Positions 21,901 through 33,900 of a DNA stretch of 64,000 nucleotides are shown here, one piece after another. Position 1 is the first letter of the stretch, and every line of letters starts with the position of its first letter. The stretch spans positions 72,383,604-72,447,603 of the forward strand of contig OY759261.1 of the NCBI GenBank assembly GCA_963662155.1, given 5' to 3'. The notes under the pieces are model-generated. The model did no database searches, had not been told where the DNA came from, and was given only the letters and a program-made list of their open reading frames with translations. The position numbers and the translations under genes were made by a program. This DNA comes from Lamellibrachia columna. Its lineage: Eukaryota > Annelida > Polychaeta > Sabellida > Siboglinidae.

Positions 21901-24900
21901 TTTGAGGCTACTGCTACCTAACGTGAATAACATGACAGAAAATGTTCATTATTTTATTTCAGTGCATAGAGCACTGAAATAATGCGGTTCGAAAGAAATG
22001 AGTCTTAATAATTTAGTCTTTATCAATACAATTCAAATTTAAGGACATGCATACACGTTACATCATGACAATAATTAATAGGACGAGTTGACGAGAAACA
22101 GCACCGCTACTCCACTAGTATTATGAACATGCACGGTTGAGCTATAGGGCTGCACAATTAAAAGATCGATAACATTTGACAAATGTTTAGTTGTTATTTA
22201 ACCTTTATTTTATTATAAATTGTTGATAACAGAGATCACAATGTACGCACACATGATAAGCAACAACAATAATAACTACAGCACATATAAAGAAGGAGCA
22301 CATCACTTTATCCTTGTTAATTCTTGCCCACCTTTTACTTGCCTGCTTTTTAGGGTGTCCCTTAAAGCGTAAATACACATTTAATCCCCTTTTTTGATGC
22401 TCGAATTCACATATTTAACTTGCATGGTTAACACTGTATAACCAATGGGTCCATGTTGCCCCTTCGGGTTCCCAGATTCCCAGATTCTTGGTTGTAGTGC
22501 ATTGCGTACTCATGTTATAACTTTCTTGCCGCAGGAGTTCTCTGCCATTCTGTGATGACGACGAGGATGAAATATTCTTTGGCCAAGTCAGTGGCAAGGA
22601 ACACCGCAAAGCACAAAAGTTTGAAGATCGTCAAACCGCACTCTTTGTGCAGGGATTCCGCAGTGATCGCAGGTTGATGCGATACACCATTGAAATGAAA
22701 CGATCACAATGTGATGCTGGAACTTATGACGAGGAATGTGTCTCTTCGGAATATGAGCATGGGACAAAGCATAACCTTGGAGAAACTCTGTCATCGATTT
22801 GTGAGGAAAATGAGCAGGATCGGGTAAGTGAAACACATGCTGGTGTAGACCCGGGAAAGGTTCGGCAAAGCTTTACAGAATGTGACATGGGTGTTAGTGA
22901 AAGACACTGTTGCCTGATACGTGACACCAACTCTCTTGTAACCGCGGCCAATGTTGCTGATGAAACAAGAACAGATCATGATGTTTGTTCTGATGATGGG
23001 CATCAGGAAAACGAGGATCTGGTCATGGGAAATAGCGAAGCATGTGGTTCTGAGAAGCACGAAGACGCGTGTAATTTGCTTCATTTCTTCGCCAGTGTTT
23101 GTGATTTGGAGCCACATCAAGACGATTGTAGGAGAAATGTCAAAGATGACATAGTCATGTTGGAGAAAAAGACAAGAGATACCGAAAGTGACAGAAGTGG
23201 TGACAGGGTGACTGTAAATGACATGTCATCAACTGACGAAACTAGCATAAGTGATGCAAGCCGTACAGACGACAGTACTGATGACAGTAGATATGACGAT
23301 CAACAGAATGTGAGTGACAGTGATGACAGTGACGCGCTTACAATCGACATGGGTTGTGGGGATGAAACTAAAACCTGTGGTCTAGAAGCAGATGTAAGTG
23401 AACATGAAGTGAACGTATGTGTCAGTCATGTCAGTGACACAGATATGAACGGTGGTGCTAAACTCAACACACCCGATGCTGGCTGCAGTCACAACAACTG
23501 TGGTGAAAGTGAAACTGATGTCAGTGTGGAAGCAGATGGTGCAGATGACTACAGTGTGGTGGAAAACGAAGTGAATAAAAGTGGCACTGATCTTAAGTCA
23601 GGGATGAGTGAAAGTGACTGCATTCATGAATATCTGGAAAGCGACACTGATGAAGAAGTTGTATTTGGTTCTGTTAGAAATAGTGAAAAGAGAGGAGATG
23701 GTTATACGGGTGGAACATGTGAAGTTGACGGTGTCAACATAATTACTTGTGAGATTAGTCAAATGCAATTAAATACAGAGTCCAGTGGATCAGTAGGATC
23801 AGGAAGTGAAACGGTCATTGACGTAACAAGGAGTAATGTTGACAATCTTAGTGACAGTGGACACAGCATGAATGGACATGATGCTTGTGATAGTGTCCGT
23901 GTCAAAAGTAGTGACGCAGTGTGTGAGCGACACGTCCCTGTAGAGTGTGTCAGTAAACATGACCAATCAGGAAGTAAAGGTGTTGGTGACGTCACAATGC
24001 CAGGCTCTTCTCAGTCAAGTGCAGAGTGTCTGAACGCACAGCACAGCAGTGGTCCTGGTTTCAATGAACAATCCAACGATGTGAACACGCCCATTGTGGC
24101 ACTTCAGCAGATCCACAACCCTTGTTGCAGTGCGTTTCAGACATATCGGAAACGAGACGTAGCAGAGAAGTGCGAAAAACATGCCGTAGACCTCTCTGAC
24201 GGAGCAGAGATAACCTGCATCAATGGCAGCAAGGAAATATCAGTGAAACTAGATTTTGACAGTGTTGTGTCGAAGATGGAATACACGGATGCGTCTAGTG
24301 TTTCACCGGTGACTGCGGTGACGTCGTTTGCATGTGTCACGCCGAATGTCACACACGGCCCGGGTGAATTCTCAGAATTATCTCATAAGGTTGCCACGAC
24401 AACCCCCACTTTCATTCCACCGACCCCACAAACCACATCTATGTTGATATGTCGTCCAGTCTGTAGTTGCCATGGCGATAGCGTAAGAGAGGCTCACTCG
24501 ACAGTTTTCCAGGACGAGGCCGATTTACCCCAACAAGCTTGTTCCTTGGTGTCTAATCATTCCATTTCCTGTTTTGAATCTCAAGGCCTGAGTGTTAGCC
24601 GGGACAGGCAGGCATTAGATATGAATCTCCATATGATGGGCCAAAATAATCACACATTGGCCACCAAATGCAGTTGTCAACCGATGGCCAGCACACCCAT
24701 ATCCGGTCGAATATTTGCAGCGACTGTTTTGCAGGAATCGCCGAAGGTGGTTGCCATGGTAACGTCAGCAGGGAGTCGTAATCCTGCAACCTCGCCGAGT
24801 GTCGTATTTACGGAAAAACATTTCTCTCCAACGCTAGTGTCATCAAGTCAGTTCTGTGAAGAATCACCTTTTGGTGGCAATCTCCGTCCAGGTGTGTCCA

Positions 24901-27900
24901 ATGACGAGGATGGAGATGACATCGTGCCACCAACACCAAAAGTTCAACATTCCCCTCATTTGGTGGTATTCGCTGAGAAGCACTACTCTCCCATGTCTGT
25001 CGGCAGGATTGACAGTGATCTGTGTAACCATGGCGACACAGTTGACAATGTTGTTATACCTGACGCCACATCTGAAGAATCTCCCAGGATTATTTTCAAG
25101 GTGAACAATTTCTCGCCGGTTGTGATCAAGAACAATACTCTGCCGCAGCGTGTGCCTTCGCGTGAGAAGACTTGTGGCTCCACCAAGTGTGAGCACTGTG
25201 TGACTGTGGTTCATGGTGACTATGTGAGTTCATCACGTATCACTGGCAAGACGCGATCTCTACAGCGAGTAAACAAGTAGGTGGTTGTTTCGTTGTAATG
25301 TGATTCATTTGCAAGTGTTTACCATGAGATGTTTTGGGGCCACGTTATGTGCGTGCACGTTATGTGTGTGCACGTTATGTGCGTGCACGTTATGTTGGTT
25401 GCTTGCAGTTTTGTTAATATGAAAGTGTTTATTAACGTAAAAACTTTGTAATGATTTACTCTATCATGAAATTTTTCCAGAGTGTAGTACTTTGATTACT
25501 GACTCATTCCTGGACAGGTATAGCATGGCTCTTGGAATACTTCTGTTGGGGTAGCTAGACTGTTTATTTCCCCTAAAATTGTGCAAACTAAAAAATAATA
25601 TACAGTACTTATTTTAAATAAATATATAAAATGTGATATTTTAATTAAATAAACCATAAATAAAAAACCTCAAATGGTGCAAGATATTAGAGGAATTCAA
25701 ATAATTTAATTTTAGCAGTCACGGTTCGAATTTAGTGGGGGTTTGTGGCTCCCTAGATTCACTGCTGGACCCCTAATAGTTCCGAATCTAAAGGTCCAGC
25801 TGGCCCCTGAAATTTGGCTAAAAAACTATGATATCGGTGCCTCTAGAAAGCACAACACATGTGCATTATTTAATTTACAAATCTCATTAAAAAGTAAGAG
25901 CCATTACCAGTGATGTCTTCATTTTAAGAGATTCAAAAGTTTGTTGTACTTGAAATTGACACAAGAGCTGAGAAAGCTTAAGCTTGATTGGTCAACAGTT
26001 AAATCGGTCGTCCAATACCGCTTGACAATTAGAAAGAAGCACATATATGATGCAAAATGCATTATTATTGGCTGACTGATGACCAAGCAACCAATGAGTG
26101 GCAGTGATATATGTTTAGTGGCTAGCTGAGCTCATGGCGATTTTCTGAATGCGCTATTGATTTTATTGTTTTATTGGGAAAATGCATATAGGTAATTAAA
26201 CAGTTGCCTGATTATATCGCAAAATGTGATGTGTCAGCCAGGGAGGACAGTACGAAGATAACAATAACTGTAAGGATGGTTGTTTAGCACATGCATCCAC
26301 CCACACACCCACCCACCCAGGCACAGCACAGCTCTGATGTTGTAAGCTGTTTATGTGCATCAAGAAAACAAATGCTCGTATTCTGCATTCTTCTCAATGA
26401 AAATGAAAAATTAAAATGCTAGTGGCCAAATTGGCTCAAATGGGTAACTTTTGTTTAGCCAAATCCGATGTCATGTGGCCTATGGCCCAAATGACCACTG
26501 GTGGCGCTAGCCTAGTATAGATTCTGGAAAGTGGGGGTCCGACTGGCCTCACTAATTTTGGGCTAAATTCAATCCCTGGCTTATTTAATATGACACCATT
26601 CTCAGTGCTATATCAGAAAAATGTATGGTCAGCATAATTAATACATACATGTCTAGGATTACAAATTACAGGCATAAAATAATTTTTTTTTCAGACTTGA
26701 AGAATACACAACAAAGTTGCAGCATTGAATGTTTTGCAGGTTAAAACTGAAGAAGGGGAATTCCATTAAGAAAGGTCCTGCCTTACCGCAATGCAGCTGG
26801 AAGAAAACGCCAACAAAATTTAACACAGGTAGTAGCACTGTTACACTGAATCACTCGAAACAGCGTCCTCGACCGTCCCCGTTGCCAGTGTTGCTAAGGA
26901 AACCAACGAGTGAATCCAAGTCTCGTGTGAGACCAGTAAACGGCAGTCATTTGAGCACACCTTCCCGTCAACCCCCCGTGTATAGACTTGGAACACCGAG
27001 GCACAGGGTGGTGTCACCAGGGTCGACATTGACGAAGGCGACACGTCTGGCATCACCAGGGACAACACTGACGAAGGCGACGCGTCTAGCATCACAAAGT
27101 AGCACCGGTGAGTTTATGACTGTCGTTCCCATGACAGTGTCATGACACTTGGTCACAAGACATTCAATCACACAACCCTTGGTCACACAAGTGACGCAAT
27201 ATTTGGTCACGACTCAGGTTCTACTACACATTGGTGCATCTTTTAAATATTTTAAAGCTATGCAGTGGTGTGTTTTCTTGTAGAATTTATTCTATGCCTA
27301 TAAACTGATTACATGCTCAAATCAACCAATGGTCAAAAAGTTGATGTTTCAGAATTGGCTTAAATTTTAACCAGTGAATAAGTAGCTACACTTGAGCACT
27401 TCTGCAACAAAACTACGGATTTGCTTGCAAATTGTGTCTGTAACGCCCTATAACATGAACAGGGGGTAAGCGCCCAAAAACGCACCCATTATTTTTATGT
27501 TTTCAGGTGCTTCTAGCTTGAGAAGTTTATAATCTGCGTATCTGACATTTGCTAAATATTTAGACATATTAGTACTGATTATCTACGCAAAAGAATGAAT
27601 TGGCAAAGGATGAGTATACCAGGTGCAAGAAAATGGAAAAAATATATATATTTTTATTTCCGTGAAGGTCTGTATTTCATTGTGGTGTTACAGTACAATG
27701 TCCAAATTGCCACCATATATGTTGCCAGGGAAACTGGCAATAACTTAGTCCAGTAGACATCTAGTTGCTGTCCTTTCAGAATAATTCTTCCTTAACACTG
27801 CTTCCTCAACTGATTTAGCCTGTCTGTATCGCAAATCTGGTTCATTACTGTCCAAATATGTAGTGTGTGAATAGTTTATCTAACATCCGCAGTTGTTTTA

Positions 27901-30900
27901 TTTTTAAAATGCCTTTTTTTTCAAATCATCAAAAGAATTTACTTTAGTCATTAGATCTAGTAAAGATCAAAATAGAGGATATCCAAAATGGCAAACACTG
28001 TGTGGGTCAGTGCTGGTCATGGGCATGACCTCCATCCTCTCGCCGATCACATGACAAAGTTACAAATTTTCACCAAGAAAGAAAATCATGATTTTTCAGC
28101 ATTTCGATTTTCACTTCAGTTAATGTTTGAACATGCATTAACTAATTTAATTGTTTGTCTGATGATTTCACAAAAACCACATACAAAAGTTGCACAAACG
28201 AGCTAGCATGCTACAGTGGATACTAGGTACGTTTGTTTTTTTGCAAAATTAACTTAAACTCTTTCTACATTTTACAAATTTCAGAACCCAAAATCAGAAC
28301 GTGGGACAAGTCCTATGACCACCATTTTTTAACTGTGCATAGTCCTTTATAAGGTAAGCAATATATTATTTCATGGTGGTGTTCTACCACATTTAGTTTG
28401 GATATTTTTAGCCAATTTATGAGAAATTTAGGAGAAAACACCATTGGGCAGAATACACCTGTAGTAACTTTCAGCTCCAGTATAATCTAAATGAGACAGA
28501 ACACCGTCCTGAAATTTTAATAAGTTGCTTACCTAATAAAGGACTATGCGCGAGGACTTAAAAATGGCGGTCAAATGGCTTGTCCCACATGATCATTTTG
28601 GGTGCTGAAATTCGTAAAATGTAGAAAAAGTTTAAGGCTGAGCTATTCTGAGAGAACAGCAACTAGAAGCCTACTGAACTAATAGGTTATTCTGAGAGAA
28701 CAGCAACTAGAAGCCTACTGAACTAATAGGTTATTCTGAGAGAACAGCAACTAGAAGCCTACTGAACTAATAGGTTATTCTGAGAGAACAGCAAGTAGAA
28801 GCCTACTGAACTAATAGGTTATTCTGAGAGAACAGCAACTAGAAGCCTACTGAACTAATAGGCTATTCTGAGAGAACAGCAACTAGAAGCCTACTGAACT
28901 AATAGGTTATTCTAAGAGAACAGCAACTAGAAGCCTACTGAACTAATAGGTTATTCTGAGAGAACAGCAACTAGAAGCCTACTGAACTAATAGGCTATTC
29001 TGAGAGAACAACAACTAGAAGCCTACTGAACTAATAGGTTATTCTGAGAGAACAGCAACTAGAAGCCTACTGAACTAATAGGCTATTCTGAGAGAACAGC
29101 AACTAGAAGCCTTTAGGGCTTTATAGACACAATTATAGGGCTTTATAGACACAATTTGCATGTAAATGCTTAGTTCTTGTACAGAAATGCTGAAGTATAG
29201 CTACTTATTCATTGGTTAAAATTTAAACAAATTCTGAGGAATCAATGTTTGAAGTTTCCCGAAAATGGGTTGATTTGACACATAATAACCCATATGCACA
29301 ATAGCTGTCAGTGGGTGGTAGAGTTTCAAACTGTCGGTCGAGTGGACTGGAGTTCGAATCCACCTGCTGCCGTTTTGAAATTTGGGCAATTTCGTTCACC
29401 CCACTTTGCCTGTGTCTTCCGGAAGGGACACTAAAACCTGTTGATCCCTTCTAGTTCTACCTGGTGTCTATGCCAGGGGAAGTAAAAGATCTCACACGGG
29501 TTAAATGTGTAGCCTGTCATCGATGCACAGGGTGTAGGTCTCTATTTCTAACCCACTGGTTCTAGTTGCCGCGGCCAGAGCTACTTCCTGAGCAGGCTGT
29601 GTGCGGCAGTACTAGCTGACTCCCTGGAGTCTACAGTGTGTGCAGCAGTACTAGCTGACTCCCTGTCTAGGAGTCTACAGTGTGTGCGGCAGTACTAGCT
29701 GACTCCCTGGAGTCTACAGTGTGTGCGGCAGTACTAGCTGACTCCCTGGAGTCTACAGTGTGTGCAGCAGTACTAGCTGACTCCCTGGAGTCTACAGCAG
29801 TATATGGATGGGTGCGACCTCTTGAACTTGAACTGTCTTGGATGAATTAATGAAAATTGAAATCTTGCAGTCACAAGGTGACACAGATATTTGATAAACT
29901 ACATTGCCAGATGATCTTCAGTTCAGTCTATGATGAAGAAAGACAATGGCGTTATCACCTACACAGTAATAATAATAGAAGAAGAATCAACATACGAAAG
30001 TTCATGAAAAAGTAACTTGAAACTTTATTTTAAATATATAAACATGGAAGAGTAATGTTTGAAGTATCTTAAGACTTAAGTACATGCATTGCAAGTACGT
30101 CTAATATGAAAAAAATTTATATGATTACAATCACACTCAAAATCAAATGCTTTACACTAAAAGTAAAGCAATACAACAAATAAAAATAGAAGATATAGCA
30201 TTCAGTAATACAATTGGTTTTGAAAGTAATTCATTCAAACATTACTTATTTGATAAAACAGCAATCATCCAGATTCAGTATTGCCTATTAGGAGTATTGG
30301 AAAAAAAAAACAATATGAATTTACTAGACTGAGCACAGCCTAATCGTTGGTGGTTGGCCTGCCATTTGAGAAACTGCTGCCGATAGTAGAGCCTGCACGC
30401 CGGTTATGTATGTGAATGGGAGCCCGAATCAGACTCAATTTTGAAGTCTACCACTTGGCCACTGCAGAGTGCCAGTGGTGGGCGCCAATACAGTAGCGTC
30501 TCGGTTACTAGCGTCAATCGCATCAACATTATGGATCTCCACCAATGTAACAAAGGATGCTGACTCGGACTGTTCAGGGACAATCGCAAGAACGCTGCTT
30601 TTATTCACATTTATGAAAAAGGCATCGACTGTCGTGAACTATGACGTTGACATTATCGCATCTTTTCGCTCGCTTGGCAGGTGTCATTTTGAACTCTCCC
30701 CACAACATCCGGGTCACGGGATTGTTTCTTCAAAAGAGAGCACCAATGGATAGGCAATGAGAAACGCCACATAAACGTGTTTCAAAACCAATGACACACA
30801 ATTACAATAAATAGAGATCAACCGCAGTATCATTACTTTCCAACGATGTCAAGGTTAAAAATATATAGTTTTATAGATCGGTGGTATTTGCTGTTCTACC

Positions 30901-33900
30901 GCCGACAACATTCGTCGAATCACGACAGCTTGCACTAAGTCATCACTAAGTCCAATAAACAATTTTATTGTGAAAAAGTCATCTTGTAAAAAGAAAAACC
31001 CAATTTTTATTTTACCCGTCGTTGTAAGACATTTACCCGTCTTCAAGATGGGCAGACGGGTCCCTGTCTAGGGGCCTGGCCTGGTTATCAATAAGTTGTC
31101 ATAAACTAATGTCGCCATTGTAGGACATCATCAGCTTCCGAAGAGGACGCAGACTGATTGCAATGAGGTGTCTGAGGAGAAGTCACAACTGAAGCAGCTG
31201 CATTGTAGCAGGGCAGAGTCCGCGGGCAAGGTAAGCCTCAATTACAGTGTTCGAAATTAAGGCCTTTTTATCGGCGGCTGCTGATTCAGGATGCATCCTG
31301 CTGATTCAGTTCAGCAAAATGCCCAAGTTATCGGCCCCAACCCGCCGATTCATCCCAGCCACCACAGCTGGGTCGGACTGTATTAGTGATGCACATTACA
31401 GTACTTACTAATCTATGTTAATTCAATTGTAATAAACTGCTTCTTCCTCGCCAGCAAAAAATCGTTGCCTAGGCAAAGGCACAGTCTGCACATGCAAGGG
31501 AAACCCCTGGCATATGTAACATGGATGATTCACATTTAATATTGTCATTGTCAATATCTCATGGATTACCAGGGAAACAACAAAGCAAACACAGTGTATG
31601 AAGTTACGAGAAACTTAGTCCGACAATGTTTGAAGGATATTATGCCAATTTACTTCATACTGGTGATACTAAGGAGGCAGACAATCCGACTGAAAATATA
31701 ATGTGCCAAGACATTCTGATTAATGTGATATTTGGCTGTGAATTTGGAGGCTTCAATTTGGAGTGAATTGAGAACGGCATACCATGCCAGGCCCAGTGCG
31801 AAACGTCGGCATTAAGCATAATATTACTTGTTACCAACAATTTACTTTATTTGATTGGTCTGGTAGTTATAAGAAATGAATGACAATAATATTTTGTATG
31901 GTTTATTTTTTGTGAAATTATTATTTATCTAATTTAAAGCAGTGTTTGTTTTAGTTTTACGCATTAATACTTTGCTTTATTACATATACTTAGAATTAAT
32001 ACATTTTGTGGGACCAGTTCAAATTCACCTGGTCTGGCTCGAAATAGAATAGGGCCTGTAACAGGGGTAGATTTGAAGGAGAACAGTCTATTAATCCAGA
32101 CGGATTTCCAAGGTATTAATCCAATGATCCACAACATAACTAGTTAATTTAGCATGGATTACCACACTCACACCCTGCTGCAGTTTTCAAATACATTGAA
32201 CAATTATTATAGTGTCTTAGATAGAACCATGTGAAATTGGTAGTCAGAAATAAGTAATGTCTGTTTACCTTTCTCACACAAGATCAAACATGATTTGAAT
32301 GGCACCTAGTTACAGTGTAATTAAAGTCATCAGCGCGACAGTAAATAGGCTTGACCTATTTCTCAGACAGTCTGGACACATCAACTGTCAACGGCAGATT
32401 TGATTTGACCATCGATGTGGAGTGGACCAATTTTGTTATGGAGAATTATGGAAAAGTTTATGGGCAAAATTACATCAAATAAAGTGATAATCCATTGGAT
32501 TCCCGTACCGACAGATCTACAGGTCAGAGCACAATCTAGGGTGGTCAGAATAACAGATTACTGTTACAATAACATATTACTGTTACAATAACATATTACT
32601 GTTACAATAACAGATTACTGTTACAATAACAGATTACTGTTACAATAACAGATTACTGTTACAATAACAGATTACTGTTACAATAACAGATTACTGTTAC
32701 AATAACAGATTACTGTTACAATAGAACCCTGCTGTAAACATTTATTTATATGCACATAAATGTAAGTGATAGCATTGTAATTTTGTAATTGAGTTGGCCC
32801 CATTTGTAGATTTGCACATTATAGCTTTTATTGTACGTTGATAGTGCTATGCTTGCTCATAGTCAAAGCTGCATGAAAATGTGTTCATTATCCTTGAGAT
32901 GGCCTGGGAAGTGTGTTCAATTTGACGTATGATCATGCAGTTGAAACTTGATACTAAGGAAAGTTGTGACTCTGAGCAAGTCTTGAGTAAAAACTGGATT
33001 ATAGATGTCTTTCTGCAACACAACTTATGAAGCCTTCTTTTTATGTCTAACTGAATCGTGTAGCAGTACGGTTCACTTGTTACCATTGTACCTGTGTGTC
33101 TGAGTCTGTTTGGGTCGGGTTTGCCTGAATCAGAAGCTATGCACTTTATACATCTGCGGTCAGAGTGCCACACTGTCAATCTAGAGGACCAGGGTTCAAG
33201 TCCACCTGTCAATCTAGAGGACCAGGGTTCAAGTCCACCTGTCAATCTAGAGGACCAGGGTTCAAGTCCACCTGTCAATCTAGAGGACCAGGGTTCAAGT
33301 CCACCTGCGTTTCGAAACTTAAGAAATTTGGTTCACTCCACTTTGCCTATGTCTTTTGGAAGAGACACTAAAAGCCGTTGGTCACTTCTACCTGGTGTCT
33401 ATGCCAGGGGAAGTAAAAGATCCCACCCAGGGGGTAAATGTTGTGACTTCACAGAGCTGGTAGTCACTAGTAGACACTACGTATAAAACTCACTAAAAAA
33501 TTCCTGTGTTAGCTCTTGTTTTGAGAAAACATCAGGAGAGGTCATCTGTGTATATTTCTGTATCGAGACTTGTTTGTTTCTTGTGCTAAGTATATTCTGT
33601 TTTACAATGATATTTTTTCATTTTAAATCATCAAATGTTTGACGAGGAGTATAACATTTGTAAATCAGAAGAAATGTTGATAAAAAAATGGTAACTATTT
33701 ACATATGGGAGTTGAATTGATTAATAAAATTCTAAATTTTTGGGGCAAGTCAGCCGTTGTTTGTGAAAGTTTGGATGGAATGGGTGGGTTCAGGGAGTCA
33801 GTGGGTTCTTTCAGAAGTGGTTGTTACAACGTAGATCCCTGACATCATTCCACAGTGAAACCTGTTTATTAATATCTGCTTTCACCCCAGCCATCTGCCC

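Noticed and set aside
22724..23120. Open frames on the - strand within the large GTSE1-like exon
   Set aside because: Shadow frames of a long coding exon; no splice context or family likeness.
28645..29112. Possible CRISPR array (regular repeats)
   Set aside because: The units are contiguous tandem repeats with no unique spacers, and the window is clearly animal DNA.
29340..29380. A functional tRNA gene at the B-box
   Set aside because: No cloverleaf can be drawn around it and it is followed by a SINE body shared with another copy.
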